From assembly GCA_040219515.1 (NCBI GenBank), contig JAVJSI010000014.1, positions 62,001 to 126,000 of the forward strand: DNA of 64,000 nucleotides. The letters run 5' to 3'. Below, piece after piece: positions 15,445 to 24,808 of the stretch (positions are counted from its first letter, which is position 1; every line of letters begins with the position of its first letter). The notes below the pieces were generated by a model. The model searched no databases, was not told the origin of the DNA, and saw nothing but the letters and a program-made list of their open reading frames with translations. Position numbers and translations under genes: made by a program. This DNA comes from Acidimicrobiales bacterium (lineage in GTDB: Bacteria > Actinomycetota > Acidimicrobiia > Acidimicrobiales > Aldehydirespiratoraceae).

Positions 15445-16410
15445 ATGAACGAGACCGCGATCGAGGCCTCGAGCCTCAAGAAGTCCTATGACGATCGAAC
15501 CGTCGTCGACATCGACCATCTGAGCATTCGCCGCGGTGAGGTGTTCGGACTGCTGGGACCGAACGGCGCCGGAAAGACGACGTTCGTCGAGATGTGCGAG
15601 GGCTACCGCCGACCGACGGCCGGTCACCTCTCGGTCCTGGGAGTCGACCCGATGAACGGCGGGTCGACCTGGCGGTCCCACCTCGGCATCGTCACCCAGG
15701 AGACCGGCGCCTTCGACCGGCTCACCGTGGCCGAGGCCGTCGGCCATCTCGCCGGCTTCTACCCGAACCCCCGTTCCACGGCGGAGACCCTCGCGATGAC
15801 CGGCCTCGACGAGCTCACCGACCGCTTCGTCGACCATCTGTCGGGTGGCCAGCGCCGACGACTGGACCTGGCCTGCGGCATCGTCGGCCGGCCACAACTG
15901 CTGTTTCTCGACGAACCGACGACCGGGCTGGACCCGGAAGTCCGGCGGCGACTGTGGTCGATGATCGAGGGGTTGCGTGACGACGGCACGACGATCGTGC
16001 TCACCACGCACTATCTCGACGAGGCCGAACAGCTGGCCGACCGCGTCGGCGTGCTCGCCGACGGAACCCTCATCGCGCTCGACACACCCGACCGCCTGGG
16101 TGGGCACGATGCGAACGAGACCATCGTGTCGTTTCGCCCGTCGCCGTCGAACGAGACGCTGCTCACAACCGAAGAATGGGAACGCGTCGATCACGACCGC
16201 GTCGGCATTCGGACATCGGAACCAACCGCGCTCGTGGTCGAACTCCATCGACTCGACGGCGAAGTCGACGGTCTCGAGATCACCCGCCCCTCGCTCGAAG
16301 ACACCTACCTCCGGCTCATCGACGACCACACCTCCGCGTTGGGTCGACACCACGATGGGCGACGGCCGGCGCCGCACGTTCACAAGGGACCCCAGGAGGT
16401 CGCGTCATGA
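15445..16410 (+). CDS. ABC transporter ATP-binding protein
   Basis: A 321-residue ATPase. Walker A GPNGAGKTT at 38-46, Q-loop TQE, signature LSGGQ at 132-136, Walker B LLFLDEP with D156-E157, and H-loop TTHYLDEAE are intact. A 90-residue C-terminal extension is typical of DrrA/NatA-type exporters. Start ATG 15445 was preferred; ATGs at 15433 and 15436 are in frame. It overlaps the permease gene by ATGA and forms the first gene of a four-gene exporter/two-component operon. Confidence 0.92.
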   Translation: MNETAIEASSLKKSYDDRTVVDIDHLSIRRGEVFGLLGPNGAGKTTFVEMCEGYRRPTAGHLSVLGVDPMNGGSTWRSHLGIVTQETGAFDRLTVAEAVGHLAGFYPNPRSTAETLAMTGLDELTDRFVDHLSGGQRRRLDLACGIVGRPQLLFLDEPTTGLDPEVRRRLWSMIEGLRDDGTTIVLTTHYLDEAEQLADRVGVLADGTLIALDTPDRLGGHDANETIVSFRPSPSNETLLTTEEWERVDHDRVGIRTSEPTALVVELHRLDGEVDGLEITRPSLEDTYLRLIDDHTSALGRHHDGRRPAPHVHKGPQEVAS

Positions 16411-17192
16411 CCCTCGCCATCGCATCCGTTCGGCGCACCCGTATCGAGTTGCTCCGCTTCCGGCGCACGCACGAGCAGGTGCTCTTCTCCTTTGCCCTTC
16501 CCATCGTGCTGATGACGATGCTCGCCGCGATCCTCGGCGGTGAGATCGGGAACACCGGCGTCGACTTCAGCCAGTACATCGTGGCGGGGATGGTCGCCAG
16601 CGTTGCGCTCAACGTCGGGGTGAACGACCTCGCCCCGCAGCTCGCACTCGACCGATCCGACGGCACGATCAAGCGCCTGGGAGGCACTCCGATGCCGCCG
16701 GCTGCCTACGTGTTCGGCAAGCTCGGTTCGGTCGTCGTGACCGCGGTGTTGCAGACGGCACTGCTCCTGGCGATCGGTGTCGCCCTGTTCGACGTCGAGC
16801 TGCCCTCGGCAATCGGCTGGTTCACGTTCTCGTGGGTGTTCCTCCTCGGTCTCACGTCGGCCGTGCTGCTCGGAATGGCGATCTCCACGATCGTCACCGA
16901 TCCTCGCTCCGCGTCCGCCGTGGTGACGCTGCCGTTCGTGGCCCTGCAGTTCATCTCCGGCATCTGGTTCCAGTTCGGCGACCTGCCGAGTGGACTCCGG
17001 CAGGTCGCGTCGCTCTTCCCGCTTCGGTGGATGGCGCTCGGGATGCGATCGGTCTTCCTCCCGGACTCGTTCGCCGTCAACGAACCGGGCGGCTCCTGGC
17101 AGCCCGGTATGGTTGCGCTCGTGCTCGCCATCTGGACCGTCGCCGGTCTCGCGCTGGTGCTCGGCCGCTTCCGCCTCCGGACCGAACGATGA
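16407..17192 (+). CDS. ABC-2 type transporter permease
   Basis: A 261-residue membrane protein with six hydrophobic segments and the ABC-2 hallmark between segments 2 and 3 (SDGTIKRLGGTPMPP). It should pair with the preceding ATPase to export a drug, lipid or peptide. ATGA overlaps link it to both neighbours (16407-16410 and 17189-17192). Confidence 0.9.
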   Translation: MTLAIASVRRTRIELLRFRRTHEQVLFSFALPIVLMTMLAAILGGEIGNTGVDFSQYIVAGMVASVALNVGVNDLAPQLALDRSDGTIKRLGGTPMPPAAYVFGKLGSVVVTAVLQTALLLAIGVALFDVELPSAIGWFTFSWVFLLGLTSAVLLGMAISTIVTDPRSASAVVTLPFVALQFISGIWFQFGDLPSGLRQVASLFPLRWMALGMRSVFLPDSFAVNEPGGSWQPGMVALVLAIWTVAGLALVLGRFRLRTER

Positions 17193-18370
17193 CGGAGATG
17201 CGGGCGCTCCGAATTCCGCCGAACCGACTCGACGATGAGCTCGCGGTGCGCGGATTTCTCCTCTCCCACGCCGGCATGATCGCCGTGCTGGTGGTCATAC
17301 AGGTCGGCATGGAGGGCCTGGCCCCGGTGCCGGCCACGATCCCGATGCTCGTCACCATCGGAGTCGTTCTCGGAACCTTTCGCAGCGAGCGAGCGGGCGC
17401 CGAACCGTCGGAGTGGATCTGGTTGGCGCTCGTCGTCCCGTGGATCGCGCTGGTGCTGATCGATGCGTCGTTCCTGCAGGCCATGTTCACGATGCTGCCG
17501 GCGACGTTCGCGCTGGTGAGCTGGCCGAGATCGGCCGTGGCCGCGGCGGTGATGCCCATCGTCTGGGGCGCGGTCGAGTTCGCCGCCGATGAACCGTTCT
17601 GGGAGTGGGCGCTGCTACCGCTGGGGACCTGGGCGCTCAGCTGTCTGATGGGGTGGTGGGTCTACCGGGTCATCGAGCAGAGCGAAGAGCGGGCCGTGCT
17701 GCTCGCGACGCTCGAAGCGACCCGGGCGGAGCTCGCCGAGGCGCAACGGGCCGAAGGGGCCCGAATGGAGCGCGACCGCATCGCCCGTGACATCCACGAC
17801 ACGCTTGCCCAGGGGTTCAGCTCGATCCTGCTGCACTCGCGTGGCGCACTCGCCCGGGGCGATGCCGACAGTGCGCGCCAGACGCTCGGGCTCGTGGAGC
17901 AGGTTGCGTCGGAGCATCTCGGTGAAGCTCGCCGTCTCGTCGCCGACCGGGCCGACGAATCGCTCGGTGGCCGGACACTGACCGAGGCGCTCCAGCGAGT
18001 GGCCACGACCGACGAGCCGGTGGCACACCTCCATGTCGACGGGTCTGCGCAGCAACTGAGCGGAGCGATCGAGGTCGCCGTGCTCCGCATCGCCCAGGAG
18101 GCTGTCGCCAACGCCCGCAAGCATGCCGATGCGGGGCGGATCGACATCACGCTCGCCTACACCGACAGGGAGGTGCTGCTCGACATCGTCGACAACGGGT
18201 CGGGGTTCGACGTCCACGCGCCACCGCGCACCGTCGGCAGCCAGGTCGGAGGACTGGGACTCACCGGCATCCGAGCCCGCACGGCAGAACTCGGCGGCAC
18301 TGTCGTCGTGGAGTCGGCTGACCAGGCCGGCACGTCCATCTCGGTCGCATTGCCAACGGGGACGAAATGA
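17189..18370 (+). CDS. Sensor histidine kinase (HisKA_3/LiaS-DesK type)
   Basis: A 393-residue kinase with four to six N-terminal membrane segments (about 25-155), a coiled linker and the phospho-acceptor H203 in RDRIARDIHDTLAQG. HATPase motifs: N309 (N-box), DNGSG at 335-339 and GGLGLTG at 354-360. Its gene is sandwiched between the ABC permease and the response regulator with 4-bp overlaps, so it probably senses the exporter's substrate or envelope stress. Confidence 0.92.
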   Translation: MTEMRALRIPPNRLDDELAVRGFLLSHAGMIAVLVVIQVGMEGLAPVPATIPMLVTIGVVLGTFRSERAGAEPSEWIWLALVVPWIALVLIDASFLQAMFTMLPATFALVSWPRSAVAAAVMPIVWGAVEFAADEPFWEWALLPLGTWALSCLMGWWVYRVIEQSEERAVLLATLEATRAELAEAQRAEGARMERDRIARDIHDTLAQGFSSILLHSRGALARGDADSARQTLGLVEQVASEHLGEARRLVADRADESLGGRTLTEALQRVATTDEPVAHLHVDGSAQQLSGAIEVAVLRIAQEAVANARKHADAGRIDITLAYTDREVLLDIVDNGSGFDVHAPPRTVGSQVGGLGLTGIRARTAELGGTVVVESADQAGTSISVALPTGTK

Positions 18371-18996
18371 TCCGCGTCGTCCTGGCCGACGACCACCCGG
18401 TGGTCCGGGCGGGCATCGCCCAGATCATCACCGCCGAGGGGGACATCGACGTGATCGCCGAGGCCGCCGACGGACGGGAGGCCGTCACCATCGCCGTCCG
18501 TGAGCAACCCGACGTCGTGCTGATGGACCTGCGGATGCCCGAGCTCGACGGTGTCGGAGCGATAGCCGAACTGGCCACCTCGGCGCCGAAGGTTCGCGTG
18601 CTCGTGCTCACGACCTACGACACCGACGACCTCATCGTCGGAGCTGTCGAAGCGGGGGCGATCGGGTACCTGCTCAAAGACACCCAGCCGAGCGAGCTTC
18701 GCGATGCCGTGCGCGAGGCGGCCGCCGGCCATACGGTGCTCAGCGCACCAGTTGCGTCCCGGATCGTGCAGCAGATGCGACAGACCAAGTCGGTGTCGCT
18801 CACGCCACGAGAGCGCGAGATCCTGGCGCTCGTCGCCGAGGGGATGAACAACGCCGAGATCGCCGCTCTCCTCCACGTCGGGCGGGCAACGGTCAAGACG
18901 CATCTGCTGCACGCGTTCGACAAGCTGGGCGTCAGCGATCGGACCGCCGCGGTCGTCACCGCGCTCAGGCAGGGAATCATCAGCCCGCCGCGCTGA
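18367..18996 (+). CDS. NarL/LuxR-type response regulator
   Basis: A 209-residue regulator: receiver domain with phospho-acceptor D54 in LMDLRMPELDG and a conserved Lys in YLLKD, then a LuxR HTH (LTPREREILALVAEGMNNAEIA, about residues 146-200). It is coupled by ATGA to its kinase and very likely controls this ABC operon. Confidence 0.93.
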   Translation: MIRVVLADDHPVVRAGIAQIITAEGDIDVIAEAADGREAVTIAVREQPDVVLMDLRMPELDGVGAIAELATSAPKVRVLVLTTYDTDDLIVGAVEAGAIGYLLKDTQPSELRDAVREAAAGHTVLSAPVASRIVQQMRQTKSVSLTPREREILALVAEGMNNAEIAALLHVGRATVKTHLLHAFDKLGVSDRTAAVVTALRQGIISPPR

Positions 18997-19079
18997 CGAG
19001 CGGGGTTTCGTCGAACTGTGATCTCGCCCGAGCCCCGGTGCGCGTGGCCGGCCATCGGCCCGGGTTACGATCCAGCAAC

Positions 19080-20681
19080 GTGGAGCCTGCTTTTCTCATT
19101 GCGGCATTCGGGGCGGGATTCGTGGCCCACCGGGTCCGGCTCCCGCCTCTGGTCGGCTACCTGGTGGCCGGTTTCGTTCTCCATGGCCTGGGCTACGAGA
19201 CCTCCGCGGCGATCGAGGAGATCAGCGACCTCGGTGTGCTGCTCCTGTTGTTCGCGATCGGTCTCAAGCTGAAGCTCTCCACCCTCGGACAGCCCGTGGT
19301 CTGGGCGGGGGCGAGCCTGCACATGGCGGTGACAACCGGGTTGATCGGCGGACTGTTCCTCGCGCTGGGCTCGGTCGGCCTACCCCTGGCCTCCGGCATC
19401 GGCGTCGCCGAAGCCGCGTTGGTCGGCTTCGCGTTCTCGTTCTCGAGCACGGTGTTCGCGGTCAAGGCCTTGGATGAACGCAACGAGTCGACCTCGCTCC
19501 AAGGGCGGATCGCCATCGGCGTCCTCGTCGTCCAGGACATCTTCGCCGTCGTCTTCCTCACGTTCGCAGTCGACGAGCCGCCGTCGTGGTGGGCGATCCC
19601 GGTGGTTGCCGGCGTCGTCGCGGCGAAGCCGGTCTACGACTGGGTGCTGGACCGCAGCGGTCGCGGGGAGCTCCAGGTCCTGTTCGGACTGACGTTGGCC
19701 CTTGCCGTGGGCGCCGAAGCATTCGAGCAGGTCGGCCTCAAGCCCGATCTCGGTGCCCTCGTCGTCGGTATTCGTCTTGCCTCCCATCCCCGCGCCGGGG
19801 AGCTGGCCGACAAGTTGTTGGGTTTCAAGGACATCTTGTTGGTCGGGTTCTTCTTGTCGATCGGTCTCGGTGGCGCGCCCGACGCAGGAGCGATCGGCGT
19901 GGCCGCGTTGGTTCTTCTGGTCGTTCCCTTGAAGGCATTCGGCTTCCTGTGGCTCGTGAGCCGCTTCCGTTTCCGGGTGCGAACCGCGTGGCACACGTCG
20001 TCAACGCTTGCGACCTTCAGTGAGTTCGGACTGATCGTGGCTGTGGTCGGCGTCGATCGAGAGCTGCTCGAGCCTCGCTGGACATCGGCCATCGCAGTGG
20101 CGGTCTCGGCGTCGTTCGCGATGGCGGCTCCGCTCAACTCGCTCCGATTCAGGCTCTACCGCCGGGTTGCGGGCCGACTCGAACGGCTCCAACGTTCTCC
20201 TACGCAGCCCGATGACGAATTGATCGAACCCGTCGACGCTCGTGTCCTGGTGTTCGGGATGGGTCGGGTTGGTGCCGGTGCCTACGATGGACTCGTCACC
20301 GCACGGGGACCGGTGGTGCTCGGCGTCGATCGGCGCGATGTCACGGTCGAACAGAACGTCGGACTCGGACGGGATGTGATTCGCGGCGACGTACTCGACT
20401 CGGAGTTCTGGGCAAGGCTCCAGCTCCACGCTGAAATCGACGTGGTGATCCTCGCGATGAGCGACCACGAGGCGAACCTGGAGGCGGTGCATCAGGTCCG
20501 TTCGTACCTGCCCGACGTCGCCGTTCTGGCCACCGCGCTGTTCGCCGACGAAGCGGTTGAGCTCGCCGACGCCGGGGCCGACGAGGTCCGCAACCTCTAC
20601 GACGAGGTCGGACAGGGTCTCACCGATGACGCCGTGGCTCTACTCGGTCGCTTCGACGATCGACCCGATGACGAACACTGA
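19080..20681 (+). CDS. Kef-type cation:proton antiporter with TrkA-N domain
   Basis: A 533-residue protein: 11-12 hydrophobic segments of the CPA2 Na+/H+ exchanger fold (about 1-370, including FSFSSTVFAVKAL and GRIAIGVLVVQD), then a Rossmann RCK/TrkA-N domain from about residue 400 with GMGRVGAG. Family role is K+ or Na+ exchange for protons under nucleotide or thiol-ligand control. GTG start 19080 lies eight bases after TACGAT (19066-19071), suggesting a leaderless mRNA. Confidence 0.9.
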   Translation: MEPAFLIAAFGAGFVAHRVRLPPLVGYLVAGFVLHGLGYETSAAIEEISDLGVLLLLFAIGLKLKLSTLGQPVVWAGASLHMAVTTGLIGGLFLALGSVGLPLASGIGVAEAALVGFAFSFSSTVFAVKALDERNESTSLQGRIAIGVLVVQDIFAVVFLTFAVDEPPSWWAIPVVAGVVAAKPVYDWVLDRSGRGELQVLFGLTLALAVGAEAFEQVGLKPDLGALVVGIRLASHPRAGELADKLLGFKDILLVGFFLSIGLGGAPDAGAIGVAALVLLVVPLKAFGFLWLVSRFRFRVRTAWHTSSTLATFSEFGLIVAVVGVDRELLEPRWTSAIAVAVSASFAMAAPLNSLRFRLYRRVAGRLERLQRSPTQPDDELIEPVDARVLVFGMGRVGAGAYDGLVTARGPVVLGVDRRDVTVEQNVGLGRDVIRGDVLDSEFWARLQLHAEIDVVILAMSDHEANLEAVHQVRSYLPDVAVLATALFADEAVELADAGADEVRNLYDEVGQGLTDDAVALLGRFDDRPDDEH

Positions 20682-20797
20682 AGTCGGTCCCACTCGGATC
20701 GATGGAGGCGTCGCCCGTCCCGACCAGCGGGCCAGATGAATCCAAGGGCACCTGATCTCTCGACAAAGAGAGTGGACGATGATCTGAGGTTCGGCCA

Positions 20798-20926
20798 TCA
20801 GTCGTGGTGTGGTTCCTGGTGGTTGGGTTGGGTGGTGATGTCCTGGATGTCATCGGGGTCGGCGACCTCGACGAAGGCGTGAACGGGTTGATCGTTCGCG
20901 GCGGCGGCAAGAAAGTGCGACCTCGA
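20798..20926 (-). pseudogene. Possible gene tail remnant
   Basis: In the otherwise empty stretch 20682-20952 one minus-strand frame reads as an acidic, protein-like tail (AAANDQPVHAFVEVADPDD, then a polar end) and stops at 20798. It has no start and no recognised family; an in-frame TGA lies just upstream. It may be the end of a deleted gene or chance. Confidence 0.25.
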
Positions 20927-20952
20927 TCATCCCCGCCGCTCCCGGTGATCAT

Positions 20953-21002
20953 CACTTGTGAAGTGCAAGGGCAACTACCTGGATCGCTCTGGAATCACAA
21001 GT
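20953..21002. promoter_or_regulatory. HxlR-type operator region
   Basis: CACTTGTG-AAG-TGCAAGGG begins at 20953 and an inverted half-site CACAAGT lies at 20996-21002, joined to a TAAGAT -10 (21002-21007) six bases before the ATG at 21014. The same CACTTGTG-N3-TGCAAG pattern recurs at 33898-33916. Confidence 0.6.
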
Positions 21003-21013
21003 AAGATGTTCGT

Positions 21014-21433
21014 ATGTCGATGTCGCCTGCTTCCGAGCTGCGTTCGTCGTGTCCTGTTGCTGCGTCGCTCGATGTGCTCGGTGATCGATGGACCCTCGTC
21101 GTGCTGCGCGATCTCCTGATCGGCGGAATCACGCACTTCGCCGACTTCGCAGTCGACGAGTCGATCGCCACGAACACGCTCGCCGAGCGTCTGCAGCGCC
21201 TCCGGGATGCCGGCATCATCGCCCGGGTGCGAGATCCGGAGGATGGTCGTCGCTGGATCTACGTTCCGCGGCAGCCGGCGATCGAGTTGATCCCCGTCCT
21301 CGTCGACCTGTTGATCTGGGGCATCGCCAACACCGCGGCCGAGGTTCCGCCCGAGCAGGCCGGCGCGGCCCGACATCGCGACGCGCTGATCGCCCAGATC
21401 ACCGAACAGGTCACCCCCCTACTCGTCGACTGA
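21014..21433 (+). CDS. HxlR-family transcriptional regulator
   Basis: A 139-residue winged-helix protein with the family opening CPVAASLDVLGDRWTLVVLRDL (Cys14) and the TNTLAERLQRLRDAGII recognition segment. HxlR proteins often sense reactive electrophiles or redox state. -10 TAAGAT is six bases before the ATG, so it is likely leaderless. It converges with a 15-bp overlap on the small membrane gene at 21419. Confidence 0.9.
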   Translation: MSMSPASELRSSCPVAASLDVLGDRWTLVVLRDLLIGGITHFADFAVDESIATNTLAERLQRLRDAGIIARVRDPEDGRRWIYVPRQPAIELIPVLVDLLIWGIANTAAEVPPEQAGAARHRDALIAQITEQVTPLLVD

Positions 21434-21655
21434 AGGGCTATCCGCTACCGCCGTGTCAACGGCACGCCTGGTGGACCGTCGGTGCAGCGACATCGGGGCG
21501 AGCGCGGTGGCCATCCACATGGCGAGGGGCCACACGACGTCGCCGCGGTCGATGATGACCGCGGCCCAGATGATCGATGCCGTGACGAAGCCGATCTCGG
21601 GGAGGTGGCGCCGGAGTGGACCGGCTGTCGCGACGGTGCCGGCGCCGGGCGTCAT
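21419..21655 (-). CDS. Small two-segment membrane protein
   Basis: A 78-residue protein with two hydrophobic segments (about 20-36 and 40-57). Its ATG overlaps the TGA of the upstream oxidoreductase gene (21652-21655), so it is translationally coupled. No family recognised. Confidence 0.6.
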   Translation of the reverse strand: MTPGAGTVATAGPLRRHLPEIGFVTASIIWAAVIIDRGDVVWPLAMWMATALAPMSLHRRSTRRAVDTAVADSPSVDE

Positions 21656-22689
21656 GGTCTGACCTTGATGGCGGTCTTGGCCGTGAGGGTGCCGGCTTCC
21701 ATCGCCGCGATCGCCGAAGGGACGCCATCGAGGTCGAACTGTTGGCCGATGGCGGCGGTGACATTGCCGTTGGCGAGATGCTCGGCGAGCGGCTCGATGA
21801 ACTCGAGCGATTCGCTGCTCACGAAGAAGGTGAGTCGTTGCGTGACGAACGGTGACAGCAGCGCGGCGCGAAGTTGGCGTCCGATGCCGCCGGTGAGCCG
21901 GTCGCCGTCCTCGCCGCCGACGATGACGAGGGTGCCCGTCGGTCTGAGTGCCCGTCGGAGTCGGGAGAGCTTGTTGCGACCGCCGGTGTCGATGACGAGG
22001 TCGTATTGGTGCTCGCCTTCGTCGATCTGCTGTCGGCTGTAGTCGACGACGTGATCGGCGCCGAGCGCGCGGACGGCGTCGAGCTTGGCGGGGCTCGCCA
22101 CACCCGTGACCGTGGCGCCGAGCGCCTTGGCCAACTGCACGGCGAACGAGCCGACCCCGCCCGACGCGCCGATGACCAGGACGTGTTGACCCGGCTCGAG
22201 TCGGCCGACGGTGGTCAGGGCCTGGAGCGCGGCGATGCCCGAGATCGTCGACACCGCGGCTTGTTCGAACGTGACGCCGTCGGGCTTGTGGGTCAGCTTC
22301 GTCTCCTTGGCGGTGGCGTACTCGGCGAAGGTGCCGGCGCCGATGCCGAAAACATCGTCGCCCACGGAGAAACGGGTGACGTCACGGCCGATCTCGACGA
22401 CGCGGCCGGCGACGTCCATGCCCGGCACCGGGTTCTTGGGCTTGGTGAGGCCGTAGCCCATGATCCGGATCAGGTAGGGCATGCCCGTCATCAGGTGCCA
22501 GACGCCACGGTCGAGGCCGGCCGCCTCCACCTCGATCAGGACCTCGTCGTGGGCGATGTTCGGCCGGTCGATCGTGGTGACATCGAGGACGTCGCTCGAG
22601 CCGTAGGTGCCTTGGGTGACGGCTCGCATCGTGGTGCGGTTCCCGCGTGGTTCGGTTGATGTCTCGTTCATGGTCTGCATGGTCGTCAT
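21652..22689 (-). CDS. NAD(P)-dependent quinone oxidoreductase-like (MDR family)
   Basis: A 345-residue medium-chain dehydrogenase/reductase. N-terminal GroES-like domain (VLIEVEAAGLDRGVW, then VPGMDVAGRVVEIG), a Rossmann domain with GASGGVGSFAVQLAKALGA, and YSRQ near residue 218. The zinc-binding cysteines of alcohol dehydrogenases are absent, as in QOR enzymes. GGAAGA lies five bases before the ATG. It is divergent from a TetR gene, with shared operators between them. Confidence 0.9.
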   Translation of the reverse strand: MTTMQTMNETSTEPRGNRTTMRAVTQGTYGSSDVLDVTTIDRPNIAHDEVLIEVEAAGLDRGVWHLMTGMPYLIRIMGYGLTKPKNPVPGMDVAGRVVEIGRDVTRFSVGDDVFGIGAGTFAEYATAKETKLTHKPDGVTFEQAAVSTISGIAALQALTTVGRLEPGQHVLVIGASGGVGSFAVQLAKALGATVTGVASPAKLDAVRALGADHVVDYSRQQIDEGEHQYDLVIDTGGRNKLSRLRRALRPTGTLVIVGGEDGDRLTGGIGRQLRAALLSPFVTQRLTFFVSSESLEFIEPLAEHLANGNVTAAIGQQFDLDGVPSAIAAMEAGTLTAKTAIKVRP

Positions 22690-22710
22690 CTGGGTCTTCC
22701 ATCTTCGTTG

Positions 22711-22756
22711 TCGTACTTTGTACTACTGCTTGCACACCGTAATCGTACTAAGTACT
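22711..22756. promoter_or_regulatory. Two TetR operators between oxidoreductase and regulator
   Basis: TCGTAC-TTT-GTACT at 22711-22724 and TCGTAC-TAA-GTACT at 22743-22756 are near-identical palindromic sites 32 bp apart (three turns), filling the divergent promoter. Confidence 0.75.
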
Positions 22757-22786
22757 GTTGGCAACCGATTCTTCCGAGGAGACGCG

Positions 22787-23455
22787 ATGGCATCGCCGGA
22801 TGCGACGAAGACCGACACGAAGCGACAACGGCTCAGCGCCGATCGGATCCTCGACGGCGCGGTCGCGCTCGCGGACCTGATCGGCGCGGACGCATTGACG
22901 ATCCGCAAGCTCGCCGACGCACTCGAGACCAAGCCGATGACGATCTACCACCACGTTCCGAACAAGGACGCGATCCTCGACGGCATGGTCGATCGGGTGT
23001 TCGCCGAGATCGACCGACCACCCGTCGATCTCGAATGGAAGCCGGCCATCCGTCATCGTTGTCTGTCGGCCCGCGAGATCCTGAGCCACCACCCGTGGGC
23101 CGTGCCCCTCATGGAGTCCCGGACCAACCCCGGACCGGAGACACTCCGTCATCACGACGCGGTACTCGGCTGCCTGCGGCGCGGCGGCCTCTCGCTGGAG
23201 ATGACGGCGCACGCCTACGCTCTCGTCGACAGCTATGTCTACGGGTTCGCCCTCCAGGAGGCGAGTCTCCCGGCAACCGGCGGCGACGAGCTGGCCGACC
23301 TCGCCGGCACCCTCATCGAGCCGCTACCCGAGGGCGCCTTCCCGCACCTGACCGAGTTCACGACCGAGTTCGTGCTCCAACCCGGCTATGACTTCCGGGC
23401 GGAGTTCGAGTTCGGTCTCGACCTCGTCCTCGACGCACTCGAGCGTCTGGTCTGA
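22787..23455 (+). CDS. TetR-family repressor with tetracycline-repressor-type C-terminus
   Basis: A 222-residue protein. HTH at about 38-57 (LTIRKLADALETKPMTIYHHV) and a C-terminal ligand domain with PWAVPLMESRTNPGPETLRHHD and the YALVDSYVYGFALQE helix typical of TetR_C. GAGGAG precedes ATG 22787 by six bases. It should control the divergent quinone oxidoreductase. Confidence 0.92.
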   Translation: MASPDATKTDTKRQRLSADRILDGAVALADLIGADALTIRKLADALETKPMTIYHHVPNKDAILDGMVDRVFAEIDRPPVDLEWKPAIRHRCLSAREILSHHPWAVPLMESRTNPGPETLRHHDAVLGCLRRGGLSLEMTAHAYALVDSYVYGFALQEASLPATGGDELADLAGTLIEPLPEGAFPHLTEFTTEFVLQPGYDFRAEFEFGLDLVLDALERLV

Positions 23456-23565
23456 CGACTCGCCGTCGACTCCCGACATTGCGCATGACTTCCCCTGGCC
23501 TTTCGCCTCGCACGTCCACTGCGGGAGCTGGGAAGGCGATGCGTGGCTTCGTCGGACCTGTCAGT

Positions 23566-23586
23566 TGAGGACAGATACTGTCCGCA
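23566..23586. promoter_or_regulatory. 9-3-9 palindrome, WYL-type operator copy
   Basis: TGAGGACAG-ATA-CTGTCCGCA: one mismatch from perfect symmetry. It matches the operator TGCGGACAG-AAT-CTGTCCGCA at 40457-40477, next to the WYL regulator, and lies 52 bp before the epoxide hydrolase start. Confidence 0.75.
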
Positions 23587-23637
23587 TTGATTCGTAGGGT
23601 GCTTTCACATCACCGAGCATCAACGAAGGAGAACGCC

Positions 23638-24588
23638 ATGTTCGACCCAACCGATTTTCCCGAGCCCACGATCATCTCTGTCAACGGGGTGGAACTCGAA
23701 GTGTTCGAAGCCGGTCGCGAGAACGCCGAACCCATCGTGTTGTGCCACGGTTGGCCGGAGCACGCCTTCTCGTGGCGTCACCAAATGCCCGCGCTCGCAG
23801 CAGCGGGCTACCACGTCATCGTTCCCAACCAGCGGGGCTACGGCAACTCATCGCGACCGACCGCGGTGACTGACTACGACATCGCACATCTGACGGGCGA
23901 TCTTGTCGCTCTTCTCGATCACTTCGGATACGACACGGCAACGTTCGTCGGTCACGACTGGGGAGCGAACGTCGTGTGGAACATGGCACTACTGCACCCC
24001 GACCGGCTCGACGGTGTCATCAACCTGGCGCTGCCGTACCAAGAGCGCGGGGAGCAACCCTGGATCGAGATGATGGAACAGGTATTCGGCAGCGACTTCT
24101 ACTTCGTCCACTTCAACCGGCAGCCGGGCGTTGCCGACGCGGTGCTGGACGAGAACACCTTCCAGTTCCTTCGCAACATGTACCGGAAGAACCAGCCGCT
24201 CGTCGCTCCGGATCCGGGAATGATGATGATCAACATCGCACAGGCCGAGGCCCCGGCGGGAGAGCCGGTCATGAGCGAGAACGAACTGGCTGTGTTCGTC
24301 TCCGCATTCGAAACGGCAGGGTTCTCCGGCAGCATCAATTGGTACCGGAACATGGACCGCAACTGGCACCTGTTGGCAGATGTCGACCCGATCGTACGAA
24401 CGCCGGCACTCATGATCTATGGCGAGCAGGACCCGATCCCGAGGTCCGAACGTCTGTCCGAGTTCGTCCCCGCCGTGGACGAGATCAGCCTGGACTGCGG
24501 CCACTGGATCCAGCAAGAACTGCCGGACGAGACAACCCGAGCGATCCTGGACTGGCTGGAGCGAGGTTCTGACACCTCTCTTGTGTGA
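23638..24588 (+). CDS. Epoxide hydrolase-like alpha/beta hydrolase
   Basis: A 316-residue enzyme of the soluble epoxide hydrolase/haloalkane dehalogenase group. HGWPE at 37-41 forms the oxyanion hole; D107 in GHDWG is the nucleophile, D265 in GEQDP and H289 in CGHW complete the triad. The lid contains INWYRN, whose Tyr would favour epoxide hydrolysis over dehalogenation. AAGGAG lies seven bases before ATG 23638. The promoter carries the 23566 palindrome, implying control by the WYL regulator at 40498. Confidence 0.88.
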   Translation: MFDPTDFPEPTIISVNGVELEVFEAGRENAEPIVLCHGWPEHAFSWRHQMPALAAAGYHVIVPNQRGYGNSSRPTAVTDYDIAHLTGDLVALLDHFGYDTATFVGHDWGANVVWNMALLHPDRLDGVINLALPYQERGEQPWIEMMEQVFGSDFYFVHFNRQPGVADAVLDENTFQFLRNMYRKNQPLVAPDPGMMMINIAQAEAPAGEPVMSENELAVFVSAFETAGFSGSINWYRNMDRNWHLLADVDPIVRTPALMIYGEQDPIPRSERLSEFVPAVDEISLDCGHWIQQELPDETTRAILDWLERGSDTSLV

Positions 24589-24599
24589 GCGGCCGCGCA

Positions 24600-24721
24600 G
24601 GGGCCGATGATGATCTGTGTCGGCACATCCGGCCAGCGGTCGAGCGACCACGGAGCCTCCTCGGGCCGGGGCCCCATGGGCGGGTTGGCGCTAGCCTTCA
24701 GGTCGATCGTCGTGAACACCG
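24600..24721 (-). pseudogene. Possible alpha/beta hydrolase remnant
   Basis: The gap 24589-24808 holds a minus-strand frame reading EEAPWSLDRWPDVPTQIIIG. The WPLDxWPDVPTRVLxG pattern is common near the acid residue of many alpha/beta hydrolases. It has no start, no catalytic residues and runs out after about 40 codons, so at best it is a fragment. Confidence 0.3.
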
Positions 24722-24808
24722 CACCGGATCCCCCGAGTACGACGCGAGCATCCCGTAGGCGGGTCCTCGCCCTTCCCGCGGGCCGGTTCGAAAGATGGCA
24801 GGGTGGCG

